Below are positions 8,442 through 16,668 of a stretch of DNA of 64,000 nucleotides, one piece after another (positions within the stretch are counted from its first letter, which is position 1; every line of letters starts with the position of its first letter). The notes beneath the pieces were generated by a model, which saw only the letters and a program-made list of their open reading frames with translations, ran no database searches and was not told where the DNA came from. The position numbers and the translations under genes were made by a program. This DNA is from Streptomyces tubercidicus (GTDB taxonomy: Bacteria > Actinomycetota > Actinomycetes > Streptomycetales > Streptomycetaceae): NCBI RefSeq assembly GCF_027497495.1, contig NZ_CP114205.1, positions 5,704,001 through 5,768,000 of the forward strand. The letters run 5' to 3'.

Positions 8442-11051
8442 GTGGTCTGGACAGGAGAATGGGTCGCCGGCCGGCTCGGGGTCTCGCTGAGCGGCGGGGA
8501 CGAGCTGCCGGAACTGCTCGGGCTCGCGCTGCGGCGCAACCCGAAGCGGGCCCATCTGCTCGTGTCGAATGTGCTCGGCAAGCATGTGCCGCAGCGACCG
8601 GGCGTGGTCCACGGCGCGGGCGTCGGGCTGGGACGCCAGGTGCGGAAGCTGCTGGGTGAGGAGGCCGCCGCCCGCTCCGTCGTCCTGGGCTACGCCGAGA
8701 CCGCCACCGGCCTGGGGCATTCGGTGGCCGACGGTCTGGCCCTCGCGCCGTATCTGCACTCCACCCGCCGCCCCGTGGCGGGTGTGCCGCAGGTGGGTGG
8801 GTTCGAGGAGGAGCACAGCCATGCCACCTCCCATCTGCTGCTCCCCGAGGACCACGGACTCCTGGCCGGAGACGGACCATTGGTACTCGTCGACGACGAG
8901 TTCTCCACCGGCAGGACCGTCCTGAACACCATCAAGGCGCTGCACACACACTTCCCGCGCGAGCGGTACGTGGTTGTCGCCCTGGTCGATATGCGCTCCG
9001 ACGCGGACCGCAGCCATCTGGAGAAGTTCGCCGCGGAACTGGGCGCCCGCGTCGATCTCGTCGCACTGGCCGCGGGCGGCGTACGCCTGCCCGATGATGT
9101 GCTGACCCTCGGCCAGGAACTCGTCGCCGCACAAGAGGCCGCTACGGCACGCGAGGCCGGTGCGGCACAGGAGACCGGGGCTTCCTCGGGGAGTACATCG
9201 GCGTCCACGGGTGACGACCGGCATGCGGTAGCCGCTCCAGCGGCGCCTGGCGGCCGCGGTGCGGACGCCGTACGGGTCGACCTCGGCTGGCCCGCCGGGC
9301 TGCCCGACGGCGGACGGCACGGGTTCACACCGGCGCACCGGGCACGCCTGGAGGCCGGGCTTCCGGGCATGGCGACCCGTATCGCGCAGCGACTGGACGG
9401 TGCCCGGCGCATCCTCGTCCTCGGCAACGAGGAATTGATGTACGCGCCGCTGCGGATAGCTGAGGCTCTGGACGCCCTCGTCACGGGGGAAGGGGACGCC
9501 GCCGAGGCGTCGCCGGCCGGCGACGGCATTGGGCCGGAGGGCGGCTCCTTCGTACCGCTGGTCGGTCAGCCGTCCGCGTCGACCGGAGGCGCGGGGGTCT
9601 TCTTCTCCACCACCACCCGGTCGCCGGTGCTCGCAGTCGACGACCCCGGTTACGCGATACGCACCCGGCTGTCCTTCCCCGCCCACGACCGTCCCGCCGA
9701 CGGGCCGGGGGAGCGGTACGCCTACAACGTCGCGGCCGGCACCGACCCGGAGCGCGGCTTCGACGCCATCGTGGCCGTCGTGGACTCGCACGGCGACCGC
9801 CCCGAACTGCACGCCGACGACGGTCTGCTGAGCCGGCTCGCCGAGCACACCGACCGGCTGCTGCTTGCCGTCGTCCCCTCGTACGCCCCGCAACCACAGG
9901 CCGGACCCATGCCTCTCCCCGAACCGCTGCGCGGCCCCGCCTTCTCCTCCTACACCGCCGACGAGGTCGGCTGGCTGCTGCAGGATCTCTCCGAGGTCAC
10001 CCTGGAAGCGCCGACCGAGGAACGCGAGGAGGCGATTCAGCGCGGTGGCGCCCATTACGCGGAGTCGCTGCCCGTCGAGTACCAGCCGAGCGAGGACTAC
10101 CAGGCGCTCTTTCACAGCGCGCTGCGGACCTCCGCGAGCCGGATCGCGCGCGCTGTCGGGACCGTCACCGAGACCGTGCTCGCCGAACGCAGTCCACGGC
10201 CCGTGCTGGTGTCGCTGGCGCGGGCGGGGACACCCGTCGGGGTGCTGATGCGTCGCTGGGCGCGGCACGCACACGGTCTGGAACTGCCGCATTACGCGAT
10301 CTCGATCGTCCGCGGCCGGGGCATCGACTCCGTGGCGCTCCGGTGGCTGGCCGCCCACCACGATCCGGCGGATGTCGTCTTCGTGGACGGCTGGACCGGC
10401 AAGGGAGCCATCACCCGCGAACTCGCCCAGGCACTGGCGGACTTCCCGGGCTTCGACCCACGGATCGCCGTGCTCGCCGACCCCGGCGGCTGCGTCGAGA
10501 CCTATGGCACTCGCGACGATTTCCTCATCCCGTCCGCCTGCCTCAACTCCACCGTCTCCGGCCTCATATCGCGCACCGTCCTGCGCGACGACCTCGTGGG
10601 CCCCGACGACTTCCACGGCGCGAAGTTCTACCGCGAGCTGGCCCCGGCGGATCTGTCGCGTGCCTTCCTGGACGCGGTCAGTGACCGCTTCGACGAGGTC
10701 GCCCCGGACGTCGCCGAAGCGGTGAAGGAACTGGCCGCCGCCGACCGGGCACCCACCTGGGAGGGCTGGGCGGCCGTCGAGCGGATCAGCGTGGAATACG
10801 GGATCCATGACGTGAACCTCGTGAAGCCCGGTGTCGGTGAGACCACTCGCGTACTGCTGCGCCGGGTCCCCTGGAAGATCCTGGCCCGGCGGGGTGCCGG
10901 GACCGATCTCGATCATGTGCGCCTCCTGGCTGAACAACGGGGCGTGCCCGTCGAAGAGGTCGACGAACTGCCCTATACCTGTGTGGGGTTGATCCACCCC
11001 CGCTTCACACGCGGGGCCACGGGTGCTGACGGCAAGGCGGTGGCCTCCTGA
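8442..11051 (+). CDS. Four-domain phosphoribosyltransferase fusion (PRTase_2-TRSP-PRTase_1/StiP-PELOTA)
   Basis: An 869-residue cytosolic fusion. Residues ~1-240 are a phosphoribosyltransferase domain with the PRPP-binding loop LVDDEFSTGRT near 148-160. A TRSP domain follows, with the literal TRSP motif at residues 392-395 inside FSTTTRSPVLAVDD. Residues ~530-760 are a second PRTase, related to StiP: GGAHYAESLP, ISIVRGRGIDS and FVDGWTGKGAITREL. Residues ~785-869 match a PELOTA-type RNA-binding domain. The GTG at 8442 is preferred because GGAGGAG at 8426-8432 lies 9 nt upstream; GTG 8403 and ATG 8412 are in frame but lack a good ribosome site. The stop overlaps the next start by one base. The product is predicted to be nucleoside-like; the chemistry is unproven. 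Confidence 0.87.
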   Translation: MVWTGEWVAGRLGVSLSGGDELPELLGLALRRNPKRAHLLVSNVLGKHVPQRPGVVHGAGVGLGRQVRKLLGEEAAARSVVLGYAETATGLGHSVADGLALAPYLHSTRRPVAGVPQVGGFEEEHSHATSHLLLPEDHGLLAGDGPLVLVDDEFSTGRTVLNTIKALHTHFPRERYVVVALVDMRSDADRSHLEKFAAELGARVDLVALAAGGVRLPDDVLTLGQELVAAQEAATAREAGAAQETGASSGSTSASTGDDRHAVAAPAAPGGRGADAVRVDLGWPAGLPDGGRHGFTPAHRARLEAGLPGMATRIAQRLDGARRILVLGNEELMYAPLRIAEALDALVTGEGDAAEASPAGDGIGPEGGSFVPLVGQPSASTGGAGVFFSTTTRSPVLAVDDPGYAIRTRLSFPAHDRPADGPGERYAYNVAAGTDPERGFDAIVAVVDSHGDRPELHADDGLLSRLAEHTDRLLLAVVPSYAPQPQAGPMPLPEPLRGPAFSSYTADEVGWLLQDLSEVTLEAPTEEREEAIQRGGAHYAESLPVEYQPSEDYQALFHSALRTSASRIARAVGTVTETVLAERSPRPVLVSLARAGTPVGVLMRRWARHAHGLELPHYAISIVRGRGIDSVALRWLAAHHDPADVVFVDGWTGKGAITRELAQALADFPGFDPRIAVLADPGGCVETYGTRDDFLIPSACLNSTVSGLISRTVLRDDLVGPDDFHGAKFYRELAPADLSRAFLDAVSDRFDEVAPDVAEAVKELAAADRAPTWEGWAAVERISVEYGIHDVNLVKPGVGETTRVLLRRVPWKILARRGAGTDLDHVRLLAEQRGVPVEEVDELPYTCVGLIHPRFTRGATGADGKAVAS

Positions 11052-11872
11052 TGAGCGCGATCGTCGCCAGCGACCTCGACCGCACCCTGATCTATTCGGC
11101 CCCCGCGCTGGGCCTCGCCATGCCCGACGCCGAGGCCCCCCGGCTCCTGTGTGTGGAGGTCTATGAGCGCAAGCCGCTCTCGTATATGACGGAGACGGCC
11201 GCCGGACTGCTCGCCGAACTGGCCGGCAAGGCCACCTTTGTGCCGACCACCACCCGCACCCGCGAGCAATACGGCCGTATTCATCTCCCCGGCCCGGAGC
11301 CGGAGTTCGCCATCTGCGCCAACGGCGGCCATCTGCTCGTATGGGGCGAGTCGGATCCGGACTGGCAGCGCACCGTCGCCGAGCGGCTCGCCGCGCAGTG
11401 TGCGCCCCTCGATGAGATCCGCGCGCATCTCGTGCGCACCGCCGACCCGGCATGGCTGCTCAAGGAGCGTGTTGCCGAGGACCTCTTCGCCTATCTCGTC
11501 GTGGAACGGCCGCTGCTGCCGAACGCCTGGGTGAAGGACCTCGCCGGCTGGGCGGATGAACGCGGCTGGACCGTCTCCCTGCAGGGCCGCAAGATCTATG
11601 CCGTGCCGCAGCCGCTGACCAAGAGTGCAGCCGTGGCGGAGGTGGCGCGCCGCACCGGGGCATCCGAGATCCTCGCGGCCGGCGATTCCCTCCTCGACGC
11701 CGATCTGCTGCTGGCCGCGGACCGTGGATGGCGGCCCGGACACGGGGAGTTGGCGGATGCCGGCTGGCACGCCCCCCATGTCACGGCGCTCGAAGAGCGG
11801 GGTGTTGCTGCGGGCGAGGAAATCCTGCGGGCCTTCATCCGCGGTGCCGTGCCCCCGGGCCACGCCTCCTGA
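11051..11872 (+). CDS. HAD-superfamily phosphatase of the Ter biosynthetic module
   Basis: A 273-residue HAD hydrolase of the Cof/SPP-like type. It begins with the catalytic loop ASDLDRTLIY, where the two aspartates are the nucleophile and general acid. FVPTTTRTREQY is motif II, and AAGDSLLDADLLLAADRG is the metal-binding motif IV. The ATG overlaps the preceding stop as TGATG, so the gene is translationally coupled to the PRTase fusion. It probably dephosphorylates a phosphoribosyl intermediate made by that enzyme; this is inferred from the operon. Its 3' end overlaps the convergent DedA gene by 38 nt. Confidence 0.88.
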   Translation: MSAIVASDLDRTLIYSAPALGLAMPDAEAPRLLCVEVYERKPLSYMTETAAGLLAELAGKATFVPTTTRTREQYGRIHLPGPEPEFAICANGGHLLVWGESDPDWQRTVAERLAAQCAPLDEIRAHLVRTADPAWLLKERVAEDLFAYLVVERPLLPNAWVKDLAGWADERGWTVSLQGRKIYAVPQPLTKSAAVAEVARRTGASEILAAGDSLLDADLLLAADRGWRPGHGELADAGWHAPHVTALEERGVAAGEEILRAFIRGAVPPGHAS

Positions 11873-12473
11873 CACGCACCACGACAAAGGCCGCCACCGC
11901 GAGCGCCGTTGTCCCAAGGACCACCTTCGAATAGACGTCCACATATCCCGTCACCTCTTCCCAGTTGTCGCCGAGCAGATAGCCGGCGAGGACGAAGATC
12001 GCGTTCCAGATGAAGCTGCCGAGGGTGGTCAGGGCGAGAAAGACCGGTATCGGCATGCGCTCGATGCCTGCGGGTATCGAGATGAAGCTCCGAAAGAGGG
12101 GAATCATCCGGCCGAAGAACACCGCCTTCGTCCCGTGCCGCCGGAACCAGCGCTCCGTCTTCTCGATGTCGGAGACCTTGACCAGCGGCAGCTTCGAGGC
12201 GATCGCGGACGTACGTTCGCGCCCGAGCCATGCGCCCACGCCGTACAGCGCCAGGGCGCCGGTCACCGAGCCGAGGGTCGTCCACGCGAGGGCGGAGGTC
12301 AGTTGCATGCTGCCGCGGGCGGCCGCGAAGCCCGCCAGGGGCAGGATCACTTCGCTCGGCAGCGGCGGGAAGAGATTTTCTGCGGCGATGGCCACACCCG
12401 CGCCGGGCGCGCCGAGCGTGTCCATGAGGTCGGTGATCCAGCCGGGTGCGGTGCCTTCGATGCTCTCGATCAT
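11835..12473 (-). CDS. DedA family membrane protein
   Basis: A 212-residue membrane protein of the DedA/SNARE-associated family. Members are implicated in undecaprenyl-phosphate or lipid flipping and membrane homeostasis. The family motifs ENLFPPLPSEVILPLAGF and FFGRMIPLFRSFISIPAG are present, with the conserved GxxxxR pattern. Four to five hydrophobic segments are seen, and the C-terminus is basic. The ATG at 12471-12473 gives the normal family length. Its last 38 nt overlap the end of the HAD gene tail to tail. It is divergent from the histidine kinase, with two tandem palindromes in the 108-nt gap. Confidence 0.92.
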   Translation of the reverse strand: MIESIEGTAPGWITDLMDTLGAPGAGVAIAAENLFPPLPSEVILPLAGFAAARGSMQLTSALAWTTLGSVTGALALYGVGAWLGRERTSAIASKLPLVKVSDIEKTERWFRRHGTKAVFFGRMIPLFRSFISIPAGIERMPIPVFLALTTLGSFIWNAIFVLAGYLLGDNWEEVTGYVDVYSKVVLGTTALAVAAFVVVRVRRRGPGARHRG

Positions 12474-12508
12474 GTTTCAACGCTATGAATTTTCGTCTCG
12501 CGGCACAT

Positions 12509-12544
12509 TGCGGTATACCGCACGAAAGACTGCGGTTTTCCGCA
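12509..12544. promoter_or_regulatory. Tandem palindromic operator between dedA and the two-component system
   Basis: Two related 14-nt sites, TGCGGTATACCGCA at 12509-12522 and TGCGGTTTTCCGCA at 12531-12544, share TGCGG-N4-CCGCA. Their centres are 22 bp apart, about two helical turns, so two dimers would bind on one face. The location in the divergent promoter region suggests autoregulation by the NarL-type regulator encoded at 13712, and possible control of dedA. Confidence 0.6.
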
Positions 12545-12581
12545 GTGTGCGCGGACGCATGATGCGGCTAGCGTTTTGATC

Positions 12582-13721
12582 ATGTTGGGAATTGCGCGGC
12601 GCGGATTGCGCCTGGCGACAGGTCTGGTGCTCGGTGCCGTGATCGCGGTGGCCGAGCTCCCCTTCGTCGTGCTCTCCGGCCTCTCCCTTCTGTGCGTGTT
12701 CGCCTGGCCGCGCGGCCGCCGTGCGGTCCTCAAGCCCGTGACAGCCGCCGCGCGAGCCCTGACCGAGACCCATCGACGCCGCCTCCGCGTCTATGTCGCG
12801 GCCGACACCTCGGACGCGTACGCGGACCTCCGCGCCCTGCAATATCTGTCCCTGCGCTGGGGATTGGGCCTGCTGGGCGTTCTCGTCCTGAGCGCGGCAC
12901 TGATCGGACTGGCGTACGGCATCTCCTGGATCTTCATCCTGCTGCTCAACGACGTCCGCCATCCCGGCAACCTCGCGATTTCAAGCGTCGCCGGCCTCTT
13001 CCTCCTGTTCCTCAGCCTGCAAGGCACGTTCGGGGTCGCCGGGCTGGAGACCAGGCTGGCGCGCTATTACCTCGGCCCCAGCCACCACGAGGAACTGGAA
13101 CGCCGCATCGAGCAACTGGCCACCAGCCGCGCCGGCGTCATCGCCGCGGTCAACGACGAGCGCCGCCGGATCGAACGCGATCTGCACGACGGGGTGCAGC
13201 AGCGGCTGGTCGCCCTGGGAATGCTGCTCGGCCGTGCGCTGCGCAGCCAGGACGGGCGGCGTGCGGAACAACTCCTGCGCCAGGCCCACGAAGAGAGCGG
13301 CCAGGCCCTGACCGAGCTGAGGGAAGTGGCCTGGCGGGTCTATCCGACGGTGCTGGACGAGGCAGGGCTGCGCGCAGCCTTGGAAACCGTCGCGGAGCGC
13401 TCGGCCATCCCCGTATGCCTCGACTACGCACTCACCACCGAACCCGACACCGCCCTGGCCACAGTCGCCTACTTCGTGGTCTCCGAAGCCGTCACCAATG
13501 CCGTCAAGCATTCCGGCGCCGGACGGATAACGGTCCGCGTCGCCCCTGGCGAGGACGCCGTGCTCGTGCATATCGAGGACGACGGACCGGGCGGCGCGGA
13601 CTCCTCCGGCAGCGGCCTGTTCGGGCTGGCCCGCCGGGTCGCCGCCGTCGACGGCCGGTTCCGGGTGGACAGCCCGGCCGGCGGACCGACCACCATCACC
13701 GCGGAGTTGCCGTGCGCGTAG
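12582..13721 (+). CDS. Sensor histidine kinase (NarL/DesK type, HisKA_3)
   Basis: A 379-residue membrane sensor kinase. The N-terminal ~160 residues contain four hydrophobic segments in two pairs, with a cytosolic region between. The dimerisation domain has ERRRIERDLHDGVQQRLVAL, with the phosphorylated His near residue 202. The ATPase domain shows SEAVTNAVKHSG (N box) and DDGPGG (G box) followed by GLFGLARRV. The ATG at 12582 is used; a TTG lies two codons upstream. The stop overlaps the response-regulator start by 10 nt, so the pair is coupled. No extracellular sensing domain is evident, which suggests sensing of a membrane state or lipid-soluble signal. The signal is unknown. Confidence 0.92.
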   Translation: MLGIARRGLRLATGLVLGAVIAVAELPFVVLSGLSLLCVFAWPRGRRAVLKPVTAAARALTETHRRRLRVYVAADTSDAYADLRALQYLSLRWGLGLLGVLVLSAALIGLAYGISWIFILLLNDVRHPGNLAISSVAGLFLLFLSLQGTFGVAGLETRLARYYLGPSHHEELERRIEQLATSRAGVIAAVNDERRRIERDLHDGVQQRLVALGMLLGRALRSQDGRRAEQLLRQAHEESGQALTELREVAWRVYPTVLDEAGLRAALETVAERSAIPVCLDYALTTEPDTALATVAYFVVSEAVTNAVKHSGAGRITVRVAPGEDAVLVHIEDDGPGGADSSGSGLFGLARRVAAVDGRFRVDSPAGGPTTITAELPCA

Positions 13722-14371
13722 TGCTGGCCGACGATTCGATCCTGTTGCGCGAGGGCCTGGTGCGCCTCCTTGCCGAGGAGGGGCATGAGGTGGCAGCCGC
13801 GGTCGGCGACGCCGATCAGCTGATCGCCGTACTGGAACAGGCGGCGGAGCAGGGGCAGAAGCCGGATGCGGTGGTCGTGGACGTCCGGATGCCACCCACG
13901 CACACCGATGAGGGCCTGCGCGCCGCCATGCAGATCCGCGAGCGCTGGCCCGGCATCGGCGTACTGGTGCTCTCGCAGTATGTCGAGCGCCGCTATGCGA
14001 CAGAGCTGCTGACCGATGACAGCGAGGGGGTGGGCTATCTGCTCAAGGACCGGGTGGTCCAGGTGGACGAGTTCCTGGACGCGCTGGAACGGGTGAGCAC
14101 CGGAAAGGCCGCCTTCGACTCCGAAGTCGTACGACAACTGCTGATGCGCAGCCGCCGCTCGGATCCGCTGGGCACACTGACCGCACGTGAAAAGGAGGTG
14201 CTCCGGGAGATGGCGCAGGGTCACACCAACGCAGCCATCGCCGTCCGGCTGCACATCTCACAGAGCGCCGTGGAGAAGCACATCAACGCGATCTTCGACA
14301 AGCTCGGTCTGGTTGGCGCATCCGGATACTCGCGCCGGGTCCTGGCGGTGTTGCGGTACTTGGGGACATGA
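13712..14371 (+). CDS. NarL/LuxR-type response regulator
   Basis: A 219-residue DNA-binding regulator and cognate partner of the kinase just upstream. The receiver domain has the acidic pair at Asp7-Asp8, the phosphoacceptor Asp57 in VVVDVRMP and a conserved Lys in YLLKDRV. The C-terminal LuxR helix-turn-helix includes LTAREKEVLREMAQGHTN and HISQSAVEKHINAIFDKL. The GTG start overlaps the kinase stop. It is the best candidate to bind the tandem TGCGG-N4-CCGCA sites upstream of the operon. Targets beyond this locus cannot be inferred. Confidence 0.93.
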   Translation: MRVVLADDSILLREGLVRLLAEEGHEVAAAVGDADQLIAVLEQAAEQGQKPDAVVVDVRMPPTHTDEGLRAAMQIRERWPGIGVLVLSQYVERRYATELLTDDSEGVGYLLKDRVVQVDEFLDALERVSTGKAAFDSEVVRQLLMRSRRSDPLGTLTAREKEVLREMAQGHTNAAIAVRLHISQSAVEKHINAIFDKLGLVGASGYSRRVLAVLRYLGT

Positions 14372-14546
14372 GAAGGGGGCTGCGGCCCTCGCCGCCGAGT
14401 CGCCATGGACAACGTCTGAGCGACGGCTCGTCGAGGGAGGGGGAAACCGAGCGGTGGGCGGCGCGCTCCACTAGTCTCGCCGAGGCGGTTGGCTGCACCG
14501 TCCGGTGATCGGCCGAGACCGCGATCCTTGATCAAGGGGAGAGCCA

Positions 14547-15206
14547 GTGGTTGAGTCCAAGAGCACGCCGATCACAGCCGAGATGTATGAATACGTCCTC
14601 GCTCACAATCCGCCGTTGAACGCCGCGCAGCGGGACATCGTGGAGCTCACACACCAACAGTTCCCCGAGGCGGCGGGGATGCAGTCGGCGGAGGAGCAGG
14701 GGCCGCTGCTTGCGTTCCTGGTGCGGCTGACCGGGGCTCGGCATGTCGTCGAGGTAGGGACGTTCACCGGCTTCTCGACGCTGTCCATGGCGCAGGCGCT
14801 GCCCGCGGACGGCACGCTGATCGCGTGCGATGTCTCCGAGGAATGGACCGCCTACGGCCAGGAATCCTGGGCGAAGGCCGGGGTCGCGGACCGTATCGAA
14901 CTGCGGATCGCGCCCGCGCTGGAAACGCTGCGGGCGATGCCGGCCGAGCCGCATATCGACCTCGCCTATCTCGACGCGGACAAGGGCGGCTATATCGCCT
15001 ACTGGGAGGAGCTGGTGCCCCGGCTGAGCCCGGGAGGTCTGATCGTTGCGGACAACGTCCTGTACCACGGGGAGGTCGCCGATCCGGCGGCCACCGGGTC
15101 CGCCCTGGCGATCAGGGCGTTCAACGACCATGTGCTGGCGGACCCTCGTATGGAGGCGGTGATCCTCACCGTGGCGGACGGCGTGACGCTGGCGCGCAAG
15201 CGGTAG
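14547..15206 (+). CDS. Class I SAM-dependent O-methyltransferase (caffeoyl-CoA OMT family)
   Basis: A 219-residue cytosolic methyltransferase of the O-methyltransferase_3 family, which methylates hydroxyl groups of catechol-like or other small substrates using S-adenosylmethionine. The SAM-binding motif VVEVGTFTGFSTLSMAQAL is clear. DLAYLDADKGGYIAYWEEL has the metal-binding Asp residues, and LIVADNVLYHG is the conserved catalytic segment with Asp-Asn. The GTG start is 4 nt after GGGGAG. It stands alone: a 175-nt gap precedes it and the next gene is convergent. The substrate is unknown. Confidence 0.92.
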   Translation: MVESKSTPITAEMYEYVLAHNPPLNAAQRDIVELTHQQFPEAAGMQSAEEQGPLLAFLVRLTGARHVVEVGTFTGFSTLSMAQALPADGTLIACDVSEEWTAYGQESWAKAGVADRIELRIAPALETLRAMPAEPHIDLAYLDADKGGYIAYWEELVPRLSPGGLIVADNVLYHGEVADPAATGSALAIRAFNDHVLADPRMEAVILTVADGVTLARKR

Positions 15207-15257
15207 CGGCGGGCCAGGGGGCAGGCGGCCAGGGCGTGGTGCCCCCGGCGGTGTGCC

Positions 15258-15476
15258 CTAGCCGCAGCAGCCGCCTCCGCAGCAACCGCCGCCTCCGCCG
15301 CTCGGGGCACTCGGGGCGGGGGCGGTTGCGGAGCCGCCGACGGCGACCGTGGAGAGGAGCTTCACGGTGTCCTCGTGGCCCTCGGGGCAGACGGCCGGGG
15401 CGGAGGACTCGGCCATCGGCCGGTTCAGCTCGAAGGTGGAGCCACAGGGGCGGCACCGGTATTCGTAACGAGGCAT
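15258..15476 (-). CDS. FmdB family zinc-ribbon protein
   Basis: A 72-residue protein beginning MPRYEYRCRPCGSTFEL, the FmdB zinc-ribbon signature with CxxC. A second cysteine follows in VCPEGHED. The tail is Gly-rich with GGCCGGGCCG, four more cysteines that could add metal binding. The family's role is unknown, although members are linked to formamidase regulation in methylotrophs. The ATG at 15474-15476 fits family starts; a GTG two codons upstream is in frame. No good ribosome site is seen for either. Confidence 0.85.
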   Translation of the reverse strand: MPRYEYRCRPCGSTFELNRPMAESSAPAVCPEGHEDTVKLLSTVAVGGSATAPAPSAPSGGGGGCCGGGCCG

Positions 15477-15501
15477 GGGCACAGGTTAGCCGTGGCGCCG
15501 C

Positions 15502-16668
15502 TCAACGCACGACGGTGCCGGGCGGCGCGCCCAGCATGCCCAGCTCCGAGCGGGTGGGCGCGCCCTCCCAGTCGCCGCGCGACGCGACCGCGAACGCCCC
15601 GCTGGTGATGGCGCGCTCCAGGCGTACGTCCGGCTCCTCGCCGTCCAGCAGCGCCGACAGATAGCCCGCCACGAAGGCGTCGCCCGCGCCTACGGCGTCC
15701 ACGGCGCGTACGGGTTTGGCGGGACGGTGCACTGAGCCGCTCTGGGTGAAGACCCTTGCCCCTGCCGCGCCGAGTTTGACCACAATCTCGCTGACACCCT
15801 GGTCCAGGAGAAGTTGGGCTTGTGTCGCCAGGGAGACCGCAGGGTCGCCCACGTCTCCCTGCGGCGGGAGGTTCACGGCATCAGCGCATGTTCTCGTTCC
15901 CTTGCCCCGCCGGCTGCTCTCGCTCCCCTCCGCCGAGCCGTCCAAGCCCCCGTCTCCGGGCAGGCACAGTGGCAGCTCGTCATCGGAGGCGATCAGGACA
16001 TCCACAGCGGGGATCCACTCACGGAGAACCTCGGCGGCTTCTTCGGCGGTCCACAGGCGGGCGCGGAAATTGACGTCGAGGCAGACCAACGAGCCGTGTT
16101 CCTGTGCCAGTTGGAGGGCGCGCCGGGCCGCCGAGCGGGCCGTAGAGCTCAGGGACGGAGTGATGCCCGTCAGGTGAAGGACCCGGGGTGGAGCGGCGGA
16201 GAAGGCTCTCTGGATCATGTCAGCGGTGAGACGGGAGCCTGCTGATCCCGTGCGGTAGTAGTGCACCCGCGTGACCTCGGGCAGCCGTGGCTCGAAGAGG
16301 AGCAGCCCGGTCGGGGCGCCGGGGTCGGTCGCGGCGCTGGATACGTCGACGCCCTCGGCGCGCAGCGTACGCAGCACCAGCTGTCCTGCCTCGTCCTCGC
16401 CGACCGCGCCCGACCAGCGGACGTCGTGTCCTAGCCGGGTCAGGCCGATCGCGACATTGCTCTCCGCCCCGGCAATGGAGACGTTCATCGTGCCGCCGAG
16501 CTTCAGCGGGCCGCTGCCCCGTAGGGCGACCATCGTCTCCCCGAAGGTGAAGACGTCCGGGCGGCCGGGCTGCCCAGGAGGCAGCGGGCGGCCAGGTGTC
16601 GCTCCGGGGCGGGGAGTGGTGGCGCCCCGTCGGTCCTCGCCGCGCGCGGCGGTCGGTTGCCCCGTCAT
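15502..16668 (-). CDS. PfkB-family sugar kinase, probably 2-keto-3-deoxygalactonate/gluconate kinase
   Basis: A 388-residue ribokinase-fold enzyme. It has FTFGETMVALRG at the start of the fold, AGAESNVAIGLTRLG, and the ATP/anion-hole motif AVDAVGAGDAFVAGY near the C-terminus with the catalytic Asp. An N-terminal ~37-residue Pro/Gly/Arg-rich extension precedes the fold. About 35 extra polar residues, including GSAEGSESSRRGKGTRT, interrupt the region after LIASDDELPL. The start ATG overlaps the aldolase stop by 4 nt (ATGA), so the two are cotranslated. With the adjacent aldolase, dehydratase and regulator it probably phosphorylates 2-keto-3-deoxygalactonate in D-galactonate breakdown. The epimer preference is not visible. 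Confidence 0.88.
   Translation of the reverse strand: MTGQPTAARGEDRRGATTPRPGATPGRPLPPGQPGRPDVFTFGETMVALRGSGPLKLGGTMNVSIAGAESNVAIGLTRLGHDVRWSGAVGEDEAGQLVLRTLRAEGVDVSSAATDPGAPTGLLLFEPRLPEVTRVHYYRTGSAGSRLTADMIQRAFSAAPPRVLHLTGITPSLSSTARSAARRALQLAQEHGSLVCLDVNFRARLWTAEEAAEVLREWIPAVDVLIASDDELPLCLPGDGGLDGSAEGSESSRRGKGTRTCADAVNLPPQGDVGDPAVSLATQAQLLLDQGVSEIVVKLGAAGARVFTQSGSVHRPAKPVRAVDAVGAGDAFVAGYLSALLDGEEPDVRLERAITSGAFAVASRGDWEGAPTRSELGMLGAPPGTVVR

Noticed and set aside
7155..11453. A 1,432-codon open frame on the minus strand opposite the CitE-PRTase-HAD operon.
   Set aside because: It is antisense to genes with clear motifs, ribosome sites and coupled starts. Its composition is Arg/Gly/His-rich as expected from reading GC-rich DNA in the wrong frame, and no domain is recognisable.
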